Shown: piece after piece, positions 7,841-16,000 of the stretch
Position numbering within the stretch: position 1 is the first letter of the stretch
Layout of the letters: every line of letters begins with the position of its first letter
Assembly (NCBI GenBank): GCA_001028025.1
Contig: LDAQ01000104.1
Span: 1 to 37,624 of the forward strand
Origin: Faecalicatena fissicatena
GTDB taxonomy: Bacteria; Bacillota; Clostridia; Lachnospirales; Lachnospiraceae
DNA length: 37,624 bases
Direction of reading: 5' to 3'
Position numbers and translations under genes: made by a program
The notes under the pieces: generated by a model
Told to the model about the DNA's origin: nothing
Seen by the model: only the letters and a program-made list of their open reading frames with translations
Database searches by the model: none

Positions 7841-8982
7841 ATTGTTTCCTCCTTTGACTGCCGATATAGCCGATTCAGTTTTTCAATCGTCTCTGATGCA
7901 TTTCCGCCATTCATGACATATTCTCTGACGTAGTCTCCCGCATGATCCTGAAAATACAGATATCCGCTGTACCTTGGGCGAAGGTAAGACTCATCCAGCG
8001 TCCGCAGGGTATCGCTGAAGAAATTCATACATCTTCTGTTGCATTCTTCATCCAGCCATGCCTTTCTGTGTCCTGGCTGACCACCGTTTTCAAAATACAA
8101 TGTTTTCTGGATATCAGGTGACACCGCATATTTTACAAATGCAGCTGCTGCCTCCTTTTCTCTGCATGCACTGGAAACAGCAAGTCCCGTACCACCTAAT
8201 ACGGTTCTGCAGTTTTTCCCCTGATAGGTAACCACATTTCCCGCCTTCAGCAGATGTTCTGCATACCCGGCCCGGGAATAATTTGTATAACCATAGGCAA
8301 AGGGGCAATAACAATACTGATCCCCCGACGCCAAAGCCTCATGGACTTCTATCGGATCCCACTCAAACATGGTGCGGCTGCACATCGAAGCAAGCCGCCT
8401 CATATCCTCCAGAATTTCAGCTCCCGCCTGTTTCTCTATGACTTCTTCCTCCGTAAACATTTCCTTTCCGGAGGTAACTCCAAACATGTAAAAATCCATC
8501 AGCAAATTGATAGGAATCCCTGCGTAAATCACCTTGCCTGTTTTAGCAAGCTCCAGAACATCCTCAAATGTCTCAGGAATCCGCGGGACTTTTTCAAAAT
8601 AGTCGGGCCTGTAAACCGCAATTGGTGTGGCCGCATCTATAGGAAGAGCACTCTGAAATCCCTCGAAATTATAACTTTCATAGGATGCTCCCACTGAATT
8701 TTCGCGCTGCTCATTCAGATACTCCTCCTCCAGATAATCCTGCAGGGGAAGTAGAATCCCATGCTTTGCCGCAAACCCCGCCCAGGGATGGTCAATAATC
8801 AGTAAATCGTACATCTCTGCCAGTTTTTCAATGGGCGCATCTGCAAATTCCTGCAGGGATCTTTTTTCCCAGACGATATCAACCTCCTGATTCAATTCTG
8901 TAAACCTCTGTGACACAGCTGTAATAGATGTATACCCTCTGCTGTGATTCCAGGTAATTCCTTTCAAAACCTTTCTACTCAT
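7837..8982 (-). CDS. family-1 solute-binding protein fold without signal peptide
   Basis: This 381-residue protein resembles extracellular sugar-type ABC solute-binding proteins in overall layout: an early YDLLIIDHPW segment, a middle ALPIDAATPIAVYRPDYFEK segment, and a late VLGGTGLAVSSACREKEAA segment. The N-terminus (MSRKVLKGITWNHSRGYTS) has no hydrophobic core or lipobox, so it should stay in the cytoplasm. No ABC permease or ATPase gene is nearby. It is the first gene of the operon, with an AGAGGTG ribosome binding site and an ATGA overlap with the CoA-transferase gene that follows. I recall similar unsecreted proteins beside class III CoA-transferases in other bacteria. A role as intracellular substrate carrier, sensor or enzyme accessory is inference. 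Confidence 0.75.
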   Translation of the reverse strand: MSRKVLKGITWNHSRGYTSITAVSQRFTELNQEVDIVWEKRSLQEFADAPIEKLAEMYDLLIIDHPWAGFAAKHGILLPLQDYLEEEYLNEQRENSVGASYESYNFEGFQSALPIDAATPIAVYRPDYFEKVPRIPETFEDVLELAKTGKVIYAGIPINLLMDFYMFGVTSGKEMFTEEEVIEKQAGAEILEDMRRLASMCSRTMFEWDPIEVHEALASGDQYCYCPFAYGYTNYSRAGYAEHLLKAGNVVTYQGKNCRTVLGGTGLAVSSACREKEAAAAFVKYAVSPDIQKTLYFENGGQPGHRKAWLDEECNRRCMNFFSDTLRTLDESYLRPRYSGYLYFQDHAGDYVREYVMNGGNASETIEKLNRLYRQSKEETI

Positions 8983-8995
8983 CTTTCACCTCTTT

Positions 8996-9008
8996 TTGGT
9001 ACTACCAA
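8996..9008. promoter_or_regulatory. operator O1 (TTGGTACTACCAA)
   Basis: A perfect 13-bp palindrome (6+1+6) lies 13 bases upstream of the ATG of the leftward operon, just downstream of its predicted transcription start. It shares TGGTANTACCA with two more sites in the same intergenic region. That consensus is of the GGTNNNACC type bound by FadR/PdhR-subfamily GntR regulators. A protein bound here would block initiation or early elongation. Confidence 0.75.
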
Positions 9009-9019
9009 TTTTTTCTTAA

Positions 9020-9048
9020 ATTATGATCTCACAAGTTCAATATGTCAA
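9020..9048 (-). promoter_or_regulatory. sigma-A promoter of the leftward catabolic operon
   Basis: On the minus strand there is a perfect TTGACA (-35) at 9043-9048, a 17-base spacer, and CATAAT (-10) at 9020-9025. Initiation is expected near 9013. Operator O1 follows within a few bases. Confidence 0.75.
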
Positions 9049-9098
9049 TATGTACTTTTCTACAAACAAATTTACGATTTTATGTGTATTTTGCACTA

Positions 9099-9127
9099 TT
9101 GTCTTTCGTTTTTCACTGTATTATACT
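9099..9127 (+). promoter_or_regulatory. candidate promoter of the aldolase gene
   Basis: TTGTCT (9099-9104), 17 bases, then TATACT (9122-9127) gives a start near 9134, just before operator O2. A perfect TATAAT at 9137-9142 is an alternative -10 but lacks a good -35 at the right distance. With either, O2 lies at or just after the start point. Confidence 0.5.
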
Positions 9128-9145
9128 ATATTTAAATATAATATT

Positions 9146-9156
9146 TGGTATTACCA
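9146..9156. promoter_or_regulatory. operator O2 (TGGTATTACCA)
   Basis: This is a perfect 11-bp palindrome with the same TGGTANTACCA core as O1 and O3. It is located directly downstream of the rightward promoter, where a bound regulator would repress the aldolase gene. Confidence 0.7.
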
Positions 9157-9207
9157 TATTGTTATATATTTTATTTTAATTGATTTTATACATATCAACG
9201 TTCATTT

Positions 9208-9218
9208 TGGTAGTACCA
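9208..9218. promoter_or_regulatory. operator O3 (TGGTAGTACCA)
   Basis: This third copy of the TGGTANTACCA palindrome lies in the 5' leader of the aldolase gene, 8 bases before its GAAAGG ribosome binding site. It may strengthen repression by looping with O1 or O2. Confidence 0.7.
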
Positions 9219-9241
9219 GCGTTTTGAAAGGAATGAATACT

Positions 9242-10126
9242 ATGACAAACAGTAAAGAAATGATCTCGGCATCCATCAGTATCTATGACCAGGACAATCA
9301 TATCTGTGATTCTGCCATGCAGACTTTATGGGAGAAAAACTTAAAAGAAGGAGCCGATGGTTTCTTCATCGGAGGAAGTGTAGGCGAATGCTTTCTGCTA
9401 ACCACAGAAGAACGAATCCACATGTTTGAGCTTGCTTCCCAATACGTTAACAGAACCAGAGTTTATGCTCATGTGGGCGCAATCGGCACAGATATCGCCA
9501 TCGATATGGCCCGGGCCGCCCGCTCCTGCGGAATTACCCACATCGCATCAACTCCGCCCTTTTACTTTGCATTTTCCACAAAAGAAATCGCGCACTATTA
9601 CTATGACCTTGCTCAGGCCGCGGATGCACCGATTTTATACTACGATATCCCCTCCAGTACGCATGAGAATCTGGACACAGAAGACCCGGAGATACGGGAA
9701 ATGCTGAAATCAGGAGTTATCGGCGCGGTAAAACACACCAATCTGCAGTCATACCGCATGAAACGCATCAAAGCCATAAACCCCGACATCAAAATTATGG
9801 GGGGCTTTGAAAGCCGCATGATCCCCATGCTGAATTATAACTGTGACGGGTTTATCGGAAGCACATTCAACTTCATGCTTCCTCAATACCAAAAGATTAT
9901 CGAGATGTACGGTTCGCCGTCAAAAACAAACCTGTACAGGGCTATTTCGGATTCAACCGATATCCTTCAGGTTTTACTCGAATGCGGGCTTCCGGCCTCC
10001 ATAAAATATATCCTTTCCAGACAGGGTATTGAAGCCGGTACCGTCCGGCGTCCACTATTACCTTTAAGTGGCACAGCAAAAAATAGAATTGATACCGTAT
10101 TAACCCAAAAGTTAATTTATCACTAA
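9242..10126 (+). CDS. DapA/NanA-family Schiff-base aldolase or lyase
   Basis: This 294-residue TIM-barrel protein belongs to the dihydrodipicolinate synthase/N-acetylneuraminate lyase family. Key motifs are GGSVGEC (residues 44-50, the substrate carboxylate loop, usually GTTGE or GSTGE), Tyr134 in LYYDIP, and Lys164 in AVKHTN, which would form the Schiff base with a 2-oxo acid. A longer frame reaches upstream to 9023, but the upstream part runs through the promoter and operators. The start at 9242 has GAAAGG 10 bases before it, whereas the ATG at 9233 is too close. It is transcribed away from the CoA-transferase operon under shared operators, so it probably cleaves or forms a 2-oxo acid in the same pathway. 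The exact substrate is unknown. Confidence 0.88.
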   Translation: MTNSKEMISASISIYDQDNHICDSAMQTLWEKNLKEGADGFFIGGSVGECFLLTTEERIHMFELASQYVNRTRVYAHVGAIGTDIAIDMARAARSCGITHIASTPPFYFAFSTKEIAHYYYDLAQAADAPILYYDIPSSTHENLDTEDPEIREMLKSGVIGAVKHTNLQSYRMKRIKAINPDIKIMGGFESRMIPMLNYNCDGFIGSTFNFMLPQYQKIIEMYGSPSKTNLYRAISDSTDILQVLLECGLPASIKYILSRQGIEAGTVRRPLLPLSGTAKNRIDTVLTQKLIYH

Positions 10127-10157
10127 TAAATAGCTGGATGCCGCTCCCATTTTGCGC

Positions 10158-10163
10158 TATAAT
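10158..10163 (+). promoter_or_regulatory. possible -10 box of the gntR gene
   Basis: A perfect TATAAT occurs in the 106-base gap between the aldolase gene and the regulator gene. The matching -35 position (TGGATG) is poor. The regulator may therefore be read both from here and through from the aldolase promoter. Confidence 0.35.
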
Positions 10164-10232
10164 AAGGATGTTGCGAAAAGCCGCCGACAGGCACAGGCTT
10201 TTACACTAATTGAGGAGTTTAATATCAGAACT

Positions 10233-10928
10233 ATGAACGACAACACCAACAATAAAACAGCATCCGATAAAGTGATTGAAAACATTGCGCAAATGATTGT
10301 TTCCGGCGAAGTAAAGCCCGGCGAGAAACTTCTCACAGAACGCGCTTTTGCCGAAAAATATAAAGTCACCCGAAGCTGCGTGCGGGAAGCAATCCGCGCT
10401 TTGGCTCTGATTGGCATGGTAACGATTCATCCCGGCGGAGGTACTTATGTAGCCGATAACAATGGGAATATTCCCGAGGAAACCGTTGTGTGGATGTATC
10501 ACCAGAATGTACACAAATACGATGAGATCTATACGGCCAGAACTTTAATAGAGACAGAAGTCTACCTGGAATGTTTTGATCAGATGAACGAGGAAATCCG
10601 GACATACGTCCGGGATGCAAGGGAAATTCTGCTGAATATTGATACCGATAACATCACCGGCGAAGAGATGGAAAAGATATTAAGTTCCATCGATTCCACA
10701 ATCGGAAAATACTGTGGGAACAGCGTCATGTATAAACTGCTGCTCACAATACTCGCTCTTCGAAAAGAAGACTCCATAAATATCCTTACTTTAATTTCTT
10801 CCCGGGAAAGCGCTGTATTTTATAGAAGTAAAATATTGACTGCAATGCTGCAGGATGATAAAAAGATATTAAAAGAAGCATTAAAAAAATTCTTCCTCAA
10901 TTCATCCAAAGAGCTGCATTTGAAATAA
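10233..10928 (+). CDS. GntR-family regulator, FadR/FCD subfamily
   Basis: This 231-residue regulator has an N-terminal winged helix (residues about 10-75: SDKVIENIAQMIVSGEVKPG, LLTERAFAEKYKVTRSCVREAI, GMVTIHPGGGTYV) and a C-terminal all-helical FCD ligand domain. The classical FCD metal ligands look changed: the DxxxH helix reads IDSTIGKYCGN, and the late histidine position has Tyr/Arg (AVFYRSKIL). Metal-dependent ligand binding may therefore be lost. The start was taken at ATG 10233, where GAGGAG lies 15 bases upstream (rather far). A TTG start at 10152 would add 27 residues unlike GntR proteins. It is the likely binder of the three TGGTANTACCA operators and would control both divergent units, probably relieved by a pathway intermediate. 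Confidence 0.88.
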   Translation: MNDNTNNKTASDKVIENIAQMIVSGEVKPGEKLLTERAFAEKYKVTRSCVREAIRALALIGMVTIHPGGGTYVADNNGNIPEETVVWMYHQNVHKYDEIYTARTLIETEVYLECFDQMNEEIRTYVRDAREILLNIDTDNITGEEMEKILSSIDSTIGKYCGNSVMYKLLLTILALRKEDSINILTLISSRESAVFYRSKILTAMLQDDKKILKEALKKFFLNSSKELHLK

Positions 10929-10929
10929 A

Positions 10930-10954
10930 CTCAAAGGGGTCTGACCCCTTTGAG
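10930..10954 (+). terminator. terminator-like hairpin after gntR
   Basis: A perfect 11-bp inverted repeat (CTCAAAGGGGT / ACCCCTTTGAG) with a 3-base loop starts two bases after the gntR stop. Only a short T run follows (CCCTTTTG), so termination may be partial. The symmetric stem would also act on the other strand. Confidence 0.6.
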
Positions 10955-11094
10955 ACCCTTTTGAACAAATACGGATTCATGGAAGGATACAGCAGTATAA
11001 TCAATCCATGATCTCTTTTTCCTTTAGAGAATCAACGCCCCACTGGATATCTAACGATAGCTGATTGCAGTCTACGAGTCGCATATAATTCAGC

Positions 11095-11122
11095 AAAAAG
11101 AGGGCGCTGTTCCCCGCCCCCT
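11095..11122 (-). terminator. terminator of the tail operon
   Basis: On the minus strand, an 8-bp GC-rich stem (AGGGGGCG / CGCCCTCT, one G-U pair) with an 8-base loop is followed by a T run. It lies 32 bases after the stop of the last tail gene. Confidence 0.7.
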
Positions 11123-11153
11123 ACAGTTTTATTCTTATAACATTTCTACTGAA

Positions 11154-13058
11154 TTAAGCAGTTCTTTTCCACATATAGCATGTAATATAAGGCTGCAGGT
11201 TGTTATGATCACCGCCTGCTCCGGCGCTTCCGGTGGTACCAGCCTTTGTCGTTACAGTATGAGTATGTGCCCCCCCCGATTTACTTGCTTTTGACACACC
11301 ATATGCCGCAGCAACACTGGAACCGCCCTTGATCCATAAATTCGTCGCATTATTCGAAAAGTCCCCGGTACTTCCATAAACATCCGATGTATGCGTATGA
11401 GATCCTGCTGATGCTGCTGTACTACTCAAAGCTGGTATGCTATGGCTGTGAGAGGGCATCTGTGCTGTTGTTAGATTGTGCGTGGGTGCGCCCCCTGTCT
11501 TTTCCACAGTATTAAAATTTGCATCGGAGGTGTTAACACCCACAGGTACTTTTCCTGCCCCCCAGGCGGTCCATGTGCCCCCAAATAAAGTGCCGGGGTT
11601 TGTATTCTTAATACTCATATAGATGCTTCCCACAGGATAAATCAAATCCAGCAGTTTTTTCCCACCGACCAGCAGGCTGCCTTTAAAGTCTGCATCCATG
11701 CCTACCTCAAAAGCATCCTTCTCACTTACTTTGCCGACCGCCACCCCCTTCCCTGTTGAACGAAAATCCATAAGCGTGAATCCGCTGCTTATGTCAAGCA
11801 TTGCTGTTGTCGTTGTAAAATAATCCGTGACCCTGAGCCGTAATTTATATGAGGAATCCAGACTCAAAGACACTGAGGTTATAAAAGTACTGTTGTAGGA
11901 ATACTTGCTTCCACTTAATACCGGTGTCCACGTCTCTGAACCATTTTTCAGGAGTTCTACGGCATAGCTTTTTGTATTTTTATCCCCAACGTTCGAGACA
12001 CTAAAGTTCAATCCTATACTTAATTCTGTTCCTTCATCATCAAGAACTCCTTCTGCTGTACATCTTGCAGCGGTAAATGTTGTGATTTTAGGATTTGAGT
12101 ATGCGATGACACTTATGTTCTTTGTAGAAGAAAACGACTTACCACGGCTGTCTGTCACCGTAACTTTTACTCCAACGCTTCCTGAGGCCGTTATATGTCC
12201 GGTAGTCACTGAACTTCCCGCGTACACTTTGCCATTAACTTCCGTTTTACATGAAGTAATCCCACTTCCATATATACCAGCAGCATCTGTAACAATATTA
12301 AGCTTACTTTTGTTTTGTACATAGGCTGCAAATTGCGCATTTAGTCCAGATGCTGCTTCCGAAATCGTAATACTTTTTATCGAAGGTTTCATAGTGTCTG
12401 GAACAGTTGCTGTAAAGTTTACTGTCTTTGTCCCTACCAAAGTTGAGCCGTTATACGTTATGCAAGTAATCTTTCCAGTACCGCTGGTAGTCTTTGGAAG
12501 TTGTTCTGCAAGTGTATTGGGAAGGGTCCAGTTCACCGCCCCCCCTGCACCAGTCGCAATATTATTGGATACTTTGCCAAAGGTATAGCTCAACGTGTGG
12601 GTAAAGGCACTGCTGGCCCTTGGCAGATTTATCGTTATGTTACTGCCTATCGTGGGTGCATTATTTGACAGAGTTGGGGTAGTTATTCTCTTTATCACGC
12701 TTAGCTTTGCGGTATCTGTTGCAGAAAGTGTACCAGGTGAAACGCCTGCCCCAAAATAGACTGTACCTGACATTCCAATCGTCTTGGAACCGTCCGAATT
12801 ATGAGAAACCACAAATGTCTTCCTGCCAACCTCCTGCCATACATTCTGAGGAATGTTCCAGTTGAATGTAAAACTGACATTTACTGCTGGCTGTGAATCT
12901 ACCTTTATATTCCAACTTGCATCTCCAGTCAAGTTGTAGCCATAATATGGATAGTCTGTACGACAAAACTCTAAGGCAACCGTCACTTTACTTGTATTAT
13001 CCGCCACACTAATTTCACTCTCACTGAGCATTCTCACTCTTGTTTCATAATTTGCCAT
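11154..13058 (-). CDS. phage tail-tip/receptor-binding protein (DUF859-like plus tail-collar end)
   Basis: This 634-residue protein has two parts. The first about 450 residues resemble the DUF859 minor structural proteins of Gram-positive siphophages: beta-rich, with repeated Ig-like blocks such as TTPTLSNNAPTIGSNITI and a terminal GFTLMDFRSTGKGVAVG. The C-terminal part is a baseplate or tail-collar-like domain beginning at LIYPVGSIYMS. It runs through GTLFGGTWTAW and the His-rich metal-type loops PSHSHS, GSHTHT and GAHTHT, and ends in LQPYITCYMWKR. Such ends trimerise at the tail tip and bind the cell surface. It is the last tail gene, 4 bases after the tail endopeptidase gene, with a GAGGTGAT ribosome binding site. 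It is the best candidate for the target-range determinant. Confidence 0.8.
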   Translation of the reverse strand: MANYETRVRMLSESEISVADNTSKVTVALEFCRTDYPYYGYNLTGDASWNIKVDSQPAVNVSFTFNWNIPQNVWQEVGRKTFVVSHNSDGSKTIGMSGTVYFGAGVSPGTLSATDTAKLSVIKRITTPTLSNNAPTIGSNITINLPRASSAFTHTLSYTFGKVSNNIATGAGGAVNWTLPNTLAEQLPKTTSGTGKITCITYNGSTLVGTKTVNFTATVPDTMKPSIKSITISEAASGLNAQFAAYVQNKSKLNIVTDAAGIYGSGITSCKTEVNGKVYAGSSVTTGHITASGSVGVKVTVTDSRGKSFSSTKNISVIAYSNPKITTFTAARCTAEGVLDDEGTELSIGLNFSVSNVGDKNTKSYAVELLKNGSETWTPVLSGSKYSYNSTFITSVSLSLDSSYKLRLRVTDYFTTTTAMLDISSGFTLMDFRSTGKGVAVGKVSEKDAFEVGMDADFKGSLLVGGKKLLDLIYPVGSIYMSIKNTNPGTLFGGTWTAWGAGKVPVGVNTSDANFNTVEKTGGAPTHNLTTAQMPSHSHSIPALSSTAASAGSHTHTSDVYGSTGDFSNNATNLWIKGGSSVAAAYGVSKASKSGGAHTHTVTTKAGTTGSAGAGGDHNNLQPYITCYMWKRTA

Positions 13059-13062
13059 ATAA

Positions 13063-16000
13063 TCACCTCACTTTTCCGAATGACAGGTTACCATTTTCAC
13101 GTGGAGAAAAAGCAAAATTACCAAGTATAAGAGATGATAAAATCTCGGCATCATTAATGTACATTCGCCTGTTACTAATATACGCAACTTCATTCTCATT
13201 TTCTAAAAATGATATTCTGTCATTTTTCATTTTCAATGTCAAAGGGTTTCCCTCTATACCAATTATAATTTCTCCGTCAAGAAAACGTATGTGCTTTTTC
13301 AATTCATTAAAACTTACATCTGTCCCCGAAGCTAATTCATCCAAATTTGTTGTAAGCTGCCCAAAATTGAACTCAAAGGACTCTTTTGTCTGCTTAAACT
13401 GGGTTTTTACATCTTCTATCAGTTCGTCAAGATCGCTCTTTAAAGAAGTTTGCTGCCCCACCACTGATTCTATAGCATCAAACGTTTTTTCAAATGATAT
13501 ATTGGTGCTTTGCGTAAGATCCCAAATATTATTCGTCTGATCGTTTACTATTTCCCATTTGCCCGTAATATCGTTATAGCGCTTAATCAGAGGCAGCTCT
13601 TTAGATGTATCACACCAGAGCCTCGTTTTATCTGATGGTTCGGTTGCACTAATTATTGCGGCATCATCGCCCTTATCTCCTTTTTCACCTTTGATTAAAG
13701 ACCATGTATAATCAGATGCATTTGTGCTTTCTACAGACGTCGTTTTATTGTAAGCAAGACCGATATACGTCTTTCCGGCCGGTTCATCTGACATATTAGC
13801 TCCCGCTGCGCTTGTGGCATATTTTATCCATGTAAAATACGTTTTACCGTCTGCACCTTTGCCTCCCGCCACTCCCTGATCACCTTTGGCACCCTTGACC
13901 AATGACCAGGCATAGTCACTGTAACTGGTACTTTCTATGTCTGTTGTTTTATTGTAGGCCAGTCCTATATACGATTTTCCTGAAGGATTATCACTCATAC
14001 CAGTTGTCGGTGTATCTGCGTATTTTAACCAGGTATAATACGCTTTCCCATCCGCTCCTTTCAGCCCCGGAAGCCCCTGCGATCCCTGCGGCCCCTGAGG
14101 TCCTGTTGCTCCGGTTTCGCCTTTCATCTTTGTCCAGGAGTATTTTGTAGAATCCGCACTGTCTGCGGATACATAATCTGTATACTGTCCAATGTACAAC
14201 TTATTTGTACTGTCGGATACGGAAAATCCAGTCTTTCCATCTTCACTGTTTGCATACGCTATATGCAGGTAAGGTGTTTTTCCATCCGCACCTGCTTTTC
14301 CCGGAGTTCCCTGCGCACCGTCCGCACCTTTTATCTTGGTCCACGCATATTGGGAAGGAATTGTACTGTCTGTGGCTGTGTTATCTACATACATTCCGAT
14401 ATACGTCCGGTTGCTGTCAGATACGGAAAAGTCTGTATTTCCATCCGCACTGTTTGCATATGCGATATGCGTATAGTTGTTCGTTCCGTCTGCACCTTTT
14501 ACCCCCTGTATCCCCTGCTCACCCTTTGGACCCTGCAGTCCCTGCAGCCCCCGTTCGCCCTGGATACCCGTATCGCCCTTGTCACCTTTATCACCTTTGT
14601 TTCCATAAACTCCTGTTACTCTCGGTGTGGTATTGTCACTGCTTTTATCCGTATAAATATACTCTTCATATATCCAAAGATATTTGTTGATTTCCGTCAG
14701 CATTGGTATTGTACTTTGCCATCCGGCACTGTTTATCGTTATTCCGGTATTCTGAGAAGAAACCAGATAGTATGTTTTTCTTTCTTCTATTCCGATTCCG
14801 GTTTCTCCCTGATCCCCCTTAACGCCCATATCACCTTCTATTTTCTTCCATATGTACGTTTTGGGATCTGCTGAATCAGGCTGATAAAGGTCTACATAGA
14901 TTCCCAGCCAGCTTCCCGCTGTTTCGCCGCCGTTCTCAGTAAATGTTGCTCCACCGTCATTAGAATATTTAATGTGCAGATAAGATGTATTTCCATCCTG
15001 TCCATTTTCCCCGGAAATCCCCCGGTCTCCCTGAGGCCCCTGTGCCCCTGTCAGCTGCTGCCATTTATAATCCCCAGGATCATTTGAATCTTCCTCTTTG
15101 AAATCAACATATGTACCAATATATTTGTCTGGAATTTCGGTCATTTGTGACGCAGTTGGATTTAAAACCGGGCTGTATTTCACATGAAAATATGAGGATG
15201 TTCCCGGAATTCCAGATGGACCAGGCATCCCCTGCTCCCCCTTTTCACCCTTAGGGCCCTGCGGCCCTTGCGGCCCCATATCACCCTGATTTCCTTTTTC
15301 TCCAGATGGTCCCTGCTGACCGTCTGTACCATCAACAATATTCGTAACAGTAGCTTCATACGTTCCGCGGATTTTCGTACCCTCCAGTGCCTCAAATCTA
15401 AACACTGCTTTTCCGGATACATCCGTGGCTTTTACAGGTAAAGAGGAACCCGTACCGACGGCGAGATTGTCTTTATACCACTTTATCTTCACATCCGCAG
15501 TTATATCTTCACCATGATCCATCACAGAAGCCATAAGCGTTGTTTCCCCCTGGCCATTTTTAAAGGTTATACCATTGTCCGTTATAATAGAGCAGGAATA
15601 TACTTTATTTGCTGCAATCATAGTATTCATCTTTTTCAATAACCTTGGATCTATTTGGCTTTGTAATTCTTTGAAATTACTAAATGTAGTCTTGCTGATA
15701 GAAGGATCAGAAAAACTCCTGGACTGTTCCGTAACTCTGGCCTGCAGATACAGTGGCGGATTATACTCGTCGTCTGCAATCGTAATAGTATCGCCAATAT
15801 CCGTATCAAAATATCCATCCACTTCGTACTGAACCTGAGGTACGCAATACGTTTTCAGTTCCTTAAGCGCCTCCTCATACAGAGTATTGGCGTTTTCAGC
15901 ATCGCACTCCCATATTTTAGCTATATACCGCTCGTTTTCATTCATCATTAAATTAGAGGGAAAACGGTCTCTGGCCTGTACTGCATAGATATTGCCATTG

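Noticed and set aside
9023..9241. Upstream extension of the aldolase reading frame
   Set aside because: It runs through the promoter and operator region, has AT-biased composition unlike coding sequence, and the downstream ATG has the proper ribosome binding site.
11001..11084. 27-codon minus-strand frame (MRLVDCNQLSLDIQWGVDSL…) just past the tail operon
   Set aside because: Protein-like composition but no ribosome binding site, and it lies beyond the tail-operon terminator. Not enough to call a gene.
13560..15335. Regular repeats that might look like a CRISPR array
   Set aside because: They encode Gly-X-Y triplets and repeated protein modules in one continuous frame. There are no constant direct repeats with unique spacers.
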